Positions 1-8,193 of a stretch of DNA of 64,000 nt are shown one piece after another; position 1 is the stretch's first letter, and each line of letters begins with the position of its first letter. Source of the DNA: Leptospira wolffii serovar Khorat str. Khorat-H2 (GTDB taxonomy: Bacteria > Spirochaetota > Leptospiria > Leptospirales > Leptospiraceae); assembly GCF_000306115.2 (NCBI RefSeq), contig NZ_AKWX02000020.1, forward strand, positions 620,001 through 684,000. The letters run 5' to 3'. The translations under genes and the position numbers were made by a program. The notes beneath the pieces are model-generated. The model saw nothing but the letters and a program-made list of their open reading frames with translations, did not search any database and was not told where the DNA came from.

Positions 1-1
1 C

Positions 2-529
2 TATTTACTCACTCAAAACCCGGACGTATATGCAAAAATCAAAGCGGAAGCGGAGGAGGTATTGGGGAACAAGGCACCCGGTCTGGAAGACATTCAAAAA
101 CTTTCATATACTCGTAAGGTCGTGGATGAGACGTTAAGAATGTACCCGCCCGCTTGGGTCATAGAAAGAACGGCAATGGGGCCTGACCAAGTCGGCGGCT
201 ATGATGTTCCTGCGGGAACCAATATCTCGATTTGTATCTTCAACGTTCATAGGGATCCGGATTTTTGGGAGAACCCCGATCGTTTTGATCCGGATCGTTT
301 CGACGAGGAGCGCTCCGCAAATCGTCCGAAATATGCCTATTTGCCTTTCGGAGGAGGGCCAAGGATTTGCATCGGCAATATTTTTGCCTTAACGGAGGCC
401 GCTTTGGTCTTGGCGATGGTGGTAAAAAATAGCCGTTTCGATTTAGATTCTAAGGTTCCTGTGGTTATGGAGCCTTTAGTCACATTAAGACCGAAGTATG
501 GAATTCGGTTGAACGTACTTTCCACTTGA
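2..529 (+). CDS. Cytochrome P450, C-terminal part (5' end outside window)
   Basis: Heme-thiolate monooxygenase. The reading frame is already open at base 2, so only the last 175 residues or so are present. The K-helix ExxR motif (ETLR) lies near bases 132-143, the PERF-type segment (NPDRFDPDRF) follows, and the heme-binding loop FGGGPRICIG has its proximal Cys codon at 368-370. Together these cover the C-terminal heme half of the family (about 450 residues when complete). An internal TTG at 62 could look like a start, but conserved P450 helix sequence lies upstream of it in frame. Substrate cannot be inferred. It ends 46 bases before the next gene and is probably a separate transcription unit. 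Confidence 0.9.
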   Translation, partial: YLLTQNPDVYAKIKAEAEEVLGNKAPGLEDIQKLSYTRKVVDETLRMYPPAWVIERTAMGPDQVGGYDVPAGTNISICIFNVHRDPDFWENPDRFDPDRFDEERSANRPKYAYLPFGGGPRICIGNIFALTEAALVLAMVVKNSRFDLDSKVPVVMEPLVTLRPKYGIRLNVLST

Positions 530-575
530 CCCTATTTTTCCCGGTCGGAATCCTTCTTCCAGGGGGAATTCGACC

Positions 576-1553
576 GTGGAAAAGATGATCAAAAAACGCA
601 TCGACCAGGTTAAGGAGAAAGGGCACCAACGACTGACCGTTCTTCTCATTCCTCACGGTTTCGATAAATCCTTTCACTTTCAGATTTCCATATTCACGAT
701 CTTCTTTTTAGTCGGTCTGCTATTTGCCATCGTAGGAATCGCAGTCCTCGGAATCGTAAAATATAATAATACAAGAATCCAGATCAACGCCCTCGCTTCC
801 GTTTACGGAAAATACTTCGACGAGTACATCGAATACAGCGAGAATTTGGGAGATATCCGAGACGACTTCACTAGTCTTACGGAAAATCTACAGGAGATTC
901 ATTCTTTAGTGGATGGAGAATCGGAAGAACTTCTGAAACTTCCGGAAGAATCCGACTCCGAAGATTTAGCGAATAACGAACTGAAATTGGAAGAGGCGGC
1001 GGACAAAGACCTGATGTTGGGAAGATCCTATCTTTCCGAGATTTACGGATATCGCTCCGTACGAGTCGCAATGGATAAGAATCGCGCTCTCGTGGATTCT
1101 GTTTTCGATTTCTTAGATACTAGATACGGTATTATGAATTCTCTGCCATTCGGAGAACCTTTGATGTCTTATAACCTGACCTCTTATTACGGAATGAGAA
1201 GGTCTCCCACTTTCGGATACATGGAATTCCATGACGGTGTGGATTTGGCGAACGTGCCGGGAACTCCTATCTATGCAACTGGAGACGGAAAAGTATATCG
1301 AGCCATTTACTCTCCTCGAGGATACGGAAATCATATCGTGCTCGCTCACGCAAACGGATACTATAGTCTCTACGGTCACTGCACTAGACTGCTCGTGAGA
1401 GAAGGGGACTCCGTCCACAAAAACCAGATGATCGGAACCGTGGGTGCGACAGGAAACGTAACCGGACCTCACGTACATTACGAAGTATGGATAGGAGAAT
1501 CCAATCGGACCGATCCTATGGATTATATGAAAGTTGGACTAGGGCAATACTGA
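576..1553 (+). CDS. Membrane-anchored M23 family metallopeptidase
   Basis: Probable zinc endopeptidase acting on peptidoglycan cross-links, or a LytM-type activator of amidases. One transmembrane helix (about residues 35-61) follows a basic cytoplasmic N-terminus, then a polar, probably coiled linker (about 65-170). The LytM/M23 domain fills the C-terminus, with the first ligand motif HDGVD, the YGH segment and the HVH ligand pair near the end. All zinc ligands look present, so it should be active rather than an EnvC-like degenerate form. The GTG start is preceded by AGGGGGAA at 561-568. A 10-bp inverted repeat overlaps the stop codon. Confidence 0.9.
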   Translation: MEKMIKKRIDQVKEKGHQRLTVLLIPHGFDKSFHFQISIFTIFFLVGLLFAIVGIAVLGIVKYNNTRIQINALASVYGKYFDEYIEYSENLGDIRDDFTSLTENLQEIHSLVDGESEELLKLPEESDSEDLANNELKLEEAADKDLMLGRSYLSEIYGYRSVRVAMDKNRALVDSVFDFLDTRYGIMNSLPFGEPLMSYNLTSYYGMRRSPTFGYMEFHDGVDLANVPGTPIYATGDGKVYRAIYSPRGYGNHIVLAHANGYYSLYGHCTRLLVREGDSVHKNQMIGTVGATGNVTGPHVHYEVWIGESNRTDPMDYMKVGLGQY

Positions 1554-1566
1554 CTTCCTAGTCCAA
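1534..1566 (+). terminator. Perfect 10-bp hairpin across the stop codon of the M23 gene
   Basis: TTGGACTAGG at 1534-1543 pairs exactly with CCTAGTCCAA at 1557-1566 across a 13-base loop that contains the TGA. No strong U-tract follows, so it may be a weak intrinsic terminator or an mRNA 3'-end stabiliser. Confidence 0.45.
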
Positions 1567-1653
1567 GTTCCGGATCTTACACAGATCCAAAGATACTCAC
1601 TTTAACAATCAGATCCGAAAGGAAACTCGTGTTCTAAACAGGAGTAGAAAGAT

Positions 1654-3750
1654 ATGCCGAAAAAAACTCCCGCTCCCGCAAAAAAATCGACCCGATCCAA
1701 AAAAGAAAAGGAAGCGCCGAAGGCCGCCGTCGTTTCCAAAGATCTTCCTACCGACTCGAAGCAGGCTCAAAAAGAAATGCGGGTCTTGGAGGAAAAAATA
1801 CGGCACCATCAATATTTATATTATGTAAAGAATAAGACAGAAATCTCCGACTACGATTTCGATCATTTATTCAAAAGACTCCAAGCCTTGGAGGAAAAAT
1901 TTCCCGAACTGATGGATCCCGCAAGCCCTACGTTGAGCGTGGGATCGGATCTGGATAAGGATTTTCAAAAGTTCACCCATAAACTTCCCGTTTTATCTTT
2001 GGAGAATACTTATAACGAGGAGGAACTCCTGGATTGGGTCCAAAAGACGGATCCCGAAGGCGAATATTCTCTGGAATGGAAGATAGACGGAGCCTCTTTG
2101 ATGTTATATTATGAAAATGGAATTTTAGCCAACGGGGTGACTAGGGGTACTGGCGGAATCGGGGACGATGTCACGGAAAATGTGAGGACTATCCGCTCCA
2201 TTCCTCTACGATTGAACGAACCCGTTTCCGTTTATCTGAGGGGCGAGGTCTATATGACTTTCTCCGATTTCGAGGAATTCAACGAGGCTTATGAGGGAAA
2301 ATATGCGAATCCTAGAAATCTTTCCTCCGGCTCCTTGAAGCAGAAGAATTCGGCCGATGTTGCCAAGAGACCTCTTCGAATTTTCGTCTATGACGCATTC
2401 TTCCCCGGAACCAAATCCAAGTTTAAGACTCATGCGGAAGTGATGAAAAAAGCGGAAGAACTGAAGTTCCCCCTTCCTCCGGATACGGTATTGGTAAAAG
2501 GAAAGGAAGTATCTAACGCCATAAAGAATTTTAAAAAGAAAAAAGAAAAGCTCGGATTTCCGACAGACGGATTGGTGATCAAACTGAACGACTTATCCAG
2601 AAGGGAATCGCTAGGATACACTTCCCATTCTCCGCGTTGGGCCAGAGCCTTTAAATTCGATGCGGTCATGAAAGAGAGTAAGATCGTAGGTATCGATTAC
2701 GCCGTGGGTAGGACGGGCAAGATCACTCCGAGGGCCGAGATTGAACCGATCGTACTAGCCGGAACGACGGTAACTTTCGCAACTCTACATAATCAGGATT
2801 ATATAAACGAATTAGGGGTCGGCATCGGCGCCGTTGTTCGCGTTTCCAAAAGGGGAGAGATCATCCCTGCGGTGGAAGAGGTCGTCACTCCGGGAAAGGA
2901 AGTCTTTAAGATCCCTCTAAAATGTCCCTCCTGTAAAACCAAGACGGAAAAAAAAGAAGATTCCGTGGATTATTTCTGTCCGAACCCGGAATGTCCGGAT
3001 CGGGTCAAAAACGGAATCATATTCTTCTGTTCTCGAAAGCAAATGGACATAGAGGGTCTAGGTGAGAAGCAGGTGGAATTTTTGTACGACCAGGGATACA
3101 TCAAGGATTTGGCCGGTCTATATTCTCTCGAAAAGCATAAAGAAAAATTAATGCAAGAAGAAGGTTACGGAGAAAAGAGCGTTTCCATCATTCTGAATGG
3201 AATCGAAAAATCCAAAGAGAAGGATTTCCGATTCGTTCTTTCTTCTTTGGGGCTTCGCGAAATTGGTCCTAAGGTTTCCGAACTCTTAACGGAGCACGGT
3301 TACGATTCCATGGACTCCATTATTTCCGCGGCGAAGAGCCCTAAAAAAACGGAAGCTCTATTAGAAATTCCGGGGATAGGCCCGTCGACGATCCAGGCGA
3401 TCGCCGAAAGTTTTACCGATAAAAGAATCCTAACATTGATCGATAAATTGAAGAAATCAGGGCTTAAGATGAAGGCCGATCCGGTCCAGAAATCGGAAAA
3501 GCAACCGTTTGCCGGCCAGATCTGGTGTGTCTCCGGTTCTTTCGAAAATTTTCAGCCAAGAGATAAGGCTATGGATTTGGTAGTCTACTACGGCGGCAAA
3601 AAGGTCGGATCGATTTCTTCTAAAACAACTCATCTTCTCGCTGGCCCGGGCGCAGGTTCTAAGCTGGATAAGGCTCAGGAATTAGGAGTGCAGGTCGTTT
3701 CTGAGGAAGAATTCCTAAATCTTCTTTCTGAAAACGGCATTTCCATCTAA
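1654..3750 (+). CDS. ligA: NAD-dependent DNA ligase LigA
   Basis: Seals nicks in replication and repair using NAD+. Domains in order: Ia (about 50-120), the nucleotidyltransferase core with the adenylation motif KIDGA (Lys143), an OB fold, a Cys4 zinc finger (starting CPSC near residue 424 and ending near 450), helix-hairpin-helix repeats (about 480-600) and a C-terminal BRCT domain (about 615-698). It is 698 residues against about 670 usual, because of a Lys/Pro/Ala-rich N-terminal tail of about 45 residues. The ATG follows GGAGTAGAAAG in a good ribosome-binding position. Product certain; the tail is unusual. Confidence 0.97.
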   Translation: MPKKTPAPAKKSTRSKKEKEAPKAAVVSKDLPTDSKQAQKEMRVLEEKIRHHQYLYYVKNKTEISDYDFDHLFKRLQALEEKFPELMDPASPTLSVGSDLDKDFQKFTHKLPVLSLENTYNEEELLDWVQKTDPEGEYSLEWKIDGASLMLYYENGILANGVTRGTGGIGDDVTENVRTIRSIPLRLNEPVSVYLRGEVYMTFSDFEEFNEAYEGKYANPRNLSSGSLKQKNSADVAKRPLRIFVYDAFFPGTKSKFKTHAEVMKKAEELKFPLPPDTVLVKGKEVSNAIKNFKKKKEKLGFPTDGLVIKLNDLSRRESLGYTSHSPRWARAFKFDAVMKESKIVGIDYAVGRTGKITPRAEIEPIVLAGTTVTFATLHNQDYINELGVGIGAVVRVSKRGEIIPAVEEVVTPGKEVFKIPLKCPSCKTKTEKKEDSVDYFCPNPECPDRVKNGIIFFCSRKQMDIEGLGEKQVEFLYDQGYIKDLAGLYSLEKHKEKLMQEEGYGEKSVSIILNGIEKSKEKDFRFVLSSLGLREIGPKVSELLTEHGYDSMDSIISAAKSPKKTEALLEIPGIGPSTIQAIAESFTDKRILTLIDKLKKSGLKMKADPVQKSEKQPFAGQIWCVSGSFENFQPRDKAMDLVVYYGGKKVGSISSKTTHLLAGPGAGSKLDKAQELGVQVVSEEEFLNLLSENGISI

Positions 3751-3822
3751 GAGTCCAAACTTCCGAGCTCAACGCCGATTTATTCTTACTATCCTTGCGT
3801 AAGAAACGGAAAGGATTGAAAT

Positions 3823-4035
3823 TTGATCCTTCCGATCCATCATAGATCTATGACGAGTAAGATATGTCCCGGATGTAGTAACATTTTCGATTGCAGAGCG
3901 GGCGAATCTTCTTGCTGGTGTTTAAGCGTTACTCTGGATTCGAACGCACTTCAGAATATAAGGGAAATATACGAAGATTGTTTATGCAAAGAATGTCTTT
4001 CTAAATACGAAACGCCTTTGACAGAACGATCCTGA
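3823..4035 (+). CDS. Small cysteine-rich CWC-family protein
   Basis: A 70-residue protein with the spacing CPGC-x4-FDC-x7-CWC and a later CLCKECL, matching the cysteine-rich CWC family (PF14375), thought to bind metal; function unknown. The TTG at 3823 has AAGGA at 3811-3815. An in-frame ATG at 3850 would give a 61-residue protein starting just before the first Cys pair, but it lacks a visible ribosome-binding site. It sits 72 bases after ligA and may be read through from it. Confidence 0.7.
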   Translation: MILPIHHRSMTSKICPGCSNIFDCRAGESSCWCLSVTLDSNALQNIREIYEDCLCKECLSKYETPLTERS

Positions 4036-4193
4036 AGTGAATGGCATTAGTTATGTACTTCGTAAACAAACGTTCATTATATGTCGGAATTCGATCTTTC
4101 TACAAAAATCGATTGAAGCACAACTCGTCGAAAGTAGTGTTTCCGTGCGTGCGGGTTTATCGCCTTGGATAAGCGGCATTTAGAGGGGGTCTT

Positions 4194-6086
4194 TTGGAAA
4201 CGAATCAAAAATATTTTTACGATATGCTGGATAAAACTGCGGCGAATTTTCCAAACAAGGAAAGCTTTTCTCGTAGAACCAAGGAGGGAATCAAAGGAAG
4301 AACCTTCTCCGAGATCAAATCCTTAGTGGATCAGCTTACGGCCGGTTTCATATCGGAAGGCGTCCAAAAGGACGATAAGATATTATATTTATGCGATTCG
4401 AGCCAAAACTGGATCATAGGGGATATCGCCATCGTTTCCGCAGGAGCCGTTTCCGTTCCAAGAGGAACTGACGTTGTGGACGAGGATATTCTTTATATCG
4501 TGAATCATTCCGAAAGCAAATACGCGGTGGTTCAAAAAGAAAAGGACAAGCAAAGGCTCGTAAATCTTTCCTCAAAACTTCCTAGTTTAAAGAAAGTATT
4601 CGTAATGGAAAACGATATAGGAGACTTGAAGTCGGGACCGGAAACTATTTCCTCTTTGATTGAAAAAGGGAAGAGTTATCTTTCTTCGAATCCGGACGCA
4701 ATTCGTAAGAGATTAAAGGAAAAATCTCCTTCCGAACTAGCCACGTTGATTTATACTTCCGGTACGACCGGAGCCCCGAAGGGCGTAATGTTGAATCAAA
4801 CCGGATGGATTTCCGCTGTGGAAAAAGTGATCGGCTTCGTTCAATTGGACTCCAAGGATTCCGGGGTTAGTCTATTACCACCTTGGCATGCGTTTGAAAG
4901 AGCGATAGAGTATTGTATCGTCGAATTAGGCGCCGGATTTTTGGTTTCCAATATCGGCAACCTAAAGGAGGATTTGAAGGAATTCCAACCTACTCTATTT
5001 CCATCCGTTCCTAGAATTTGGGAATCCTTATATAGCGGTATTATAAACAAAGTATCGAAGGAATCCGCGATCAAGAAGGGAATATTCGGATTCTTCCTGA
5101 AGATAGGAGAAATTTGGGCGAGTCAAAAAGCGGTTCTTTTGGGTTACGATTTCAGAATTAAGAAACCGAATACGATCGCTTATTTATATCGTAAGTTCGT
5201 ATCTTTGCTCTTTTTGATTCTTCTATCACCTTTAAAATTAGGGGCTATTCTCGTTTTTAAACCCATCCACAAAGCGTTAGGCGGAAGATTGAGGGTGTCC
5301 GTTTCAGCTGGGAGCGCTCTTCCTTCCGTAGTGGATAAGTTCCTTTCGGCTATCGGATTGATCGTGCTGGAAGGATACGGAATGACGGAAACCTCGGCGG
5401 TCCTTTCCATTCGTAAACCTAGACAACCTTCACCCGGAACGGTAGGAACTCCTATCCCGGGATACGAATGCATTCTAAAAGATGAAAAAGGAAATATCGT
5501 AAACGGCGGAGCTAAAGGAAGTCTTTGGGTAAAATCCAAACAAGTTCTGATGGGCTATTACAAGAGACCCGAGTTGAACGAAGTGGTGTTCGATAAGAAC
5601 GGCTTCTTCGATACGGGTGATATCATGCGCTTCAACTATCGCAACGAGCTCGTCTTTGCAGGAAGGGCAAAAGATACGATCGTATTGGCCGGAGGAGAAA
5701 ATGTGGAACCGGTTCCGATAGAGGATCAGTTACTCAATTCTCCCTATGTGAACCAAGTATTGGTAACCGGGCACGAATCCAAACATTTGATCGCGTTGAT
5801 CGTTCCCGACTTCGATCGATTGAGGGCGGAATTTCCGGATCTTCCTGAGGATGCAAACGTTTGGAATTCCCATCCGAAAATTAGGGAGATCTTTAAGTCG
5901 GAAGTATCCGCAAGAATTTCCAGAAAGAACGGATTCAAGGCCTTCGAAGTGATACCTCAGAATGCTTTTTATATAGTCCCGAGGCCTTTCGATCCGGATA
6001 GGGAAATGACGCGCACCCTAAAGATGAAGCGAAACGAAATATTAGATAGTTTTAAAAAAGAAGTCTCGGACCTGACTAAGAATTAG
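4194..6086 (+). CDS. Long-chain acyl-CoA synthetase (AMP-forming)
   Basis: Activates fatty acids to acyl-CoA through an acyl-adenylate. The 630-residue protein has the P-loop-like YTSGTTGAPKG (about residue 186), the adenylate-binding EGYGMTETSA (about 394), the TGD motif (about 475) and a GRAKDTIVLAGGENVEP hinge. A hydrophobic stretch near 336-357 suggests membrane association, as in long-chain FadD/ACSL enzymes. The TTG start has AGAGGGGG at 4182-4189. It is the first gene of an operon with an acyl-CoA dehydrogenase, MaoC hydratase and thiolase-like gene (gaps of 20, 25 and 16 bases), so it probably feeds that pathway. Confidence 0.92.
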   Translation: METNQKYFYDMLDKTAANFPNKESFSRRTKEGIKGRTFSEIKSLVDQLTAGFISEGVQKDDKILYLCDSSQNWIIGDIAIVSAGAVSVPRGTDVVDEDILYIVNHSESKYAVVQKEKDKQRLVNLSSKLPSLKKVFVMENDIGDLKSGPETISSLIEKGKSYLSSNPDAIRKRLKEKSPSELATLIYTSGTTGAPKGVMLNQTGWISAVEKVIGFVQLDSKDSGVSLLPPWHAFERAIEYCIVELGAGFLVSNIGNLKEDLKEFQPTLFPSVPRIWESLYSGIINKVSKESAIKKGIFGFFLKIGEIWASQKAVLLGYDFRIKKPNTIAYLYRKFVSLLFLILLSPLKLGAILVFKPIHKALGGRLRVSVSAGSALPSVVDKFLSAIGLIVLEGYGMTETSAVLSIRKPRQPSPGTVGTPIPGYECILKDEKGNIVNGGAKGSLWVKSKQVLMGYYKRPELNEVVFDKNGFFDTGDIMRFNYRNELVFAGRAKDTIVLAGGENVEPVPIEDQLLNSPYVNQVLVTGHESKHLIALIVPDFDRLRAEFPDLPEDANVWNSHPKIREIFKSEVSARISRKNGFKAFEVIPQNAFYIVPRPFDPDREMTRTLKMKRNEILDSFKKEVSDLTKN

Positions 6087-6106
6087 GCCGAATTTAGGAG
6101 AATCAT

Positions 6107-7723
6107 ATGTTTTTGAACCCATACTTAAGTTCTTCCGATCTGGAATTCTATGAAATGGTGAAGGATTTCGCTAAAGAAAGGGTTTTTCCTAGCGTAGAAG
6201 AAAGAGACGAGCATTCCGTCTGGGGAGACTCTATCTGGAAAGAAATGGGAAGTATGGGACTCTTGGGGATTCCCGTTCCGGAAGAATTCGGCGGTCAGGG
6301 TGGAACATGTCTCCAGTGTTGTATCGCGCAAGAAGCGTTTAACGCAGGTTCCTTAGACGGAGGATTTGGTCTGTCTTGGGGTGCGCATATGATCATAGGA
6401 ACTCTTCCTATTCTATTCCAAGGAACAGAAGCACAAAAGAAAAAATATCTTCCTAAACTTGCCTCCGGCGAATGGATTGCGGGACTCGCGCTTACGGAAC
6501 CGGATTCGGGATCGGATGCTGCGGCTATGAATACGTTCGCCGCTAAGGTGGACGGAGGCTTTATTCTAAACGGAAGCAAATTATATATTACGAACGGACC
6601 GAACGGCCAGGTTTTCATTGTGATGGCCAGAACCACCAAATCCAGAGGCCCCATGGGAGTCTCCGCCTTCATAGTAGAATCGAATATGAAAGGTTTCCAT
6701 GTGAGTAAGGTTCTAAAGAAACTCGGACATAACACTTCGATGACTGCGGAGCTTTCATTCCAAGATATGTTCGTTCCGGATGAAAATCTTTTGGGACCTC
6801 TGAACTCTGGATTTGTTCGAATCGGAAAAGGAACTTTGGAATGGGAAAGAACCGTACTCGTGGCGGCAGTTCCCGGCGGAATGGAATTCGGATTGGAACT
6901 CAGCTTGGATTACGCGTGGAAACGTCACCAATTCGGTAAGCCTATCCTTTCTTTCTTCGGAGTTCAGGAAAAAATCGCACGTAACTGGGCTTATCTTTGC
7001 GCTTCCCGTAGATTGATATATTTCGTTGCACGTAAAAAGGATTCGGATCCGAGTGCGAGTCTTCCTTTCGAAAGTTCCGCCTTGAAAGTCTTTGTGACTG
7101 AAACCGCCGAGGAAGTGGCGAGTGACGCGGTTCAGATCCATGGCGGAATGGGTTATATGAGAGAATGCGCCGTAAGCCGTCAGTATAGGGACGTTCGGCT
7201 CGGCACTATCGGCGGAGGAACTACCGAGGTTCAAAAGAGCATTATCTCTTCCACATACAAAGGTTTCGATAAATTGATGGAAGTATTACAACTTTCTCAA
7301 CCGGAAGAAATCAGAAGCAAATCCGAAAAGCTTCTGGCAAATAGTCCGGAAGAAAAGATTCTCTCCGCGGCAAAAGAGCTTCTCCGGAGCGCCGGAGAGC
7401 ATTCCGACAGAAAGAAAAAGCAACCTCTTGAATTCGGTTTTGCCGATCTTGCGGTCTTCGTTACTACGGTGCAATTGGGTTTCTGGGACGTAGCTAATTC
7501 CACTTCGGAATATAAATCCGAAGATAGAATCAGAGATCTCAAGATTCTAATCTTCTATGCAGGATGCAGATTCTTTAAAAGCGTTCATTTTTTAAAGGAA
7601 CTGGATGCTGAAAAGACCAAAAATCTCATGAGATTATTCTCCGAACTTCCTTCCGTAGAAAAAGAAGTGGGAGATTGCGTGGAATTCCTGAAGAACGGCG
7701 TCTTAGGAGCCGTTGGCGCATAA
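6107..7723 (+). CDS. Acyl-CoA dehydrogenase with C-terminal extension
   Basis: FAD-dependent alpha,beta-dehydrogenation of acyl-CoA. The first 390 residues or so follow the ACAD fold, with the FAD/substrate segment ALTEPDSGSDAA and the C-terminal IGGGTTEVQ. The GGGT replaces the IYEGT that carries the catalytic Glu of medium-chain enzymes. As in long-chain and isovaleryl-type enzymes, the base is then expected in the helix before KRHQFGKP, where a Glu is present (inference). A further 160 residues or so follow the ACAD core, giving 538 against about 380-400 usual. It is placed between the synthetase and the hydratase. Confidence 0.92.
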   Translation: MFLNPYLSSSDLEFYEMVKDFAKERVFPSVEERDEHSVWGDSIWKEMGSMGLLGIPVPEEFGGQGGTCLQCCIAQEAFNAGSLDGGFGLSWGAHMIIGTLPILFQGTEAQKKKYLPKLASGEWIAGLALTEPDSGSDAAAMNTFAAKVDGGFILNGSKLYITNGPNGQVFIVMARTTKSRGPMGVSAFIVESNMKGFHVSKVLKKLGHNTSMTAELSFQDMFVPDENLLGPLNSGFVRIGKGTLEWERTVLVAAVPGGMEFGLELSLDYAWKRHQFGKPILSFFGVQEKIARNWAYLCASRRLIYFVARKKDSDPSASLPFESSALKVFVTETAEEVASDAVQIHGGMGYMRECAVSRQYRDVRLGTIGGGTTEVQKSIISSTYKGFDKLMEVLQLSQPEEIRSKSEKLLANSPEEKILSAAKELLRSAGEHSDRKKKQPLEFGFADLAVFVTTVQLGFWDVANSTSEYKSEDRIRDLKILIFYAGCRFFKSVHFLKELDAEKTKNLMRLFSELPSVEKEVGDCVEFLKNGVLGAVGA

Positions 7724-7748
7724 TATCTAAATACATAAGGAATATTGA

Positions 7749-8177
7749 ATGTACGAAAAAGGCAAGAGCTTCGACGAAATTCAAATCGGAGATAAGGCGA
7801 GCTTTACTAAGACAATTACCGAGACGGATATCTACCTCTTTGCGGGAATCAGCGGGGATTTCAATCCATTGCATGTCGACGAGGAGTATGCGAAGACGAC
7901 TCAGTTCGGCACAAGAATAGCACACGGAGGATTGGCGGCTTCCTTACTGGCTCCCGTGCTGGGGATGAAGCTTCCAGGATTGGGAACGATTGCCTTGGAG
8001 ACGACCACTAAATTTCGCAAACCGGTTTATCCCGGAGATACGATCACTTGTACGGTGGAGGTGAAGGAAAAAATTCCAAGACTGAAAGCCGTCGCCATGA
8101 ACATAGAGTGGACCAATCAAAAGAAAGAAACCATCGGCAAGGGAGAATGCAAAGTGATTCCTCCCGGAGCCCTATAA
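7749..8177 (+). CDS. MaoC-like (R)-enoyl-CoA hydratase
   Basis: A 142-residue single hot-dog protein with the hydratase-2 motif at about 31-48 (FAGISGDFNPLH), whose Asp37 and His42 are the expected catalytic pair. It should hydrate the enoyl-CoA made by the upstream dehydrogenase to the (R)-3-hydroxyacyl-CoA, or dehydrate in the reverse direction. Typical PhaJ-like length. It lies 25 bases after the dehydrogenase and 16 before the thiolase-like gene, so it is co-transcribed. A shifted overlapping reading frame starting upstream is a shadow. Confidence 0.92.
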   Translation: MYEKGKSFDEIQIGDKASFTKTITETDIYLFAGISGDFNPLHVDEEYAKTTQFGTRIAHGGLAASLLAPVLGMKLPGLGTIALETTTKFRKPVYPGDTITCTVEVKEKIPRLKAVAMNIEWTNQKKETIGKGECKVIPPGAL

Positions 8178-8193
8178 TATTCAGGAGTTAGGA

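Noticed and set aside
4080..4100. Possible TetR/FadR-type operator near AACGTT upstream of the acyl-CoA operon
   Set aside because: Only the central six bases are palindromic; the flanks do not match, so it is not distinguishable from chance.
6755..7234. Antisense frame (159 codons) within the acyl-CoA dehydrogenase gene
   Set aside because: Shadow of a strongly conserved gene; no independent evidence.
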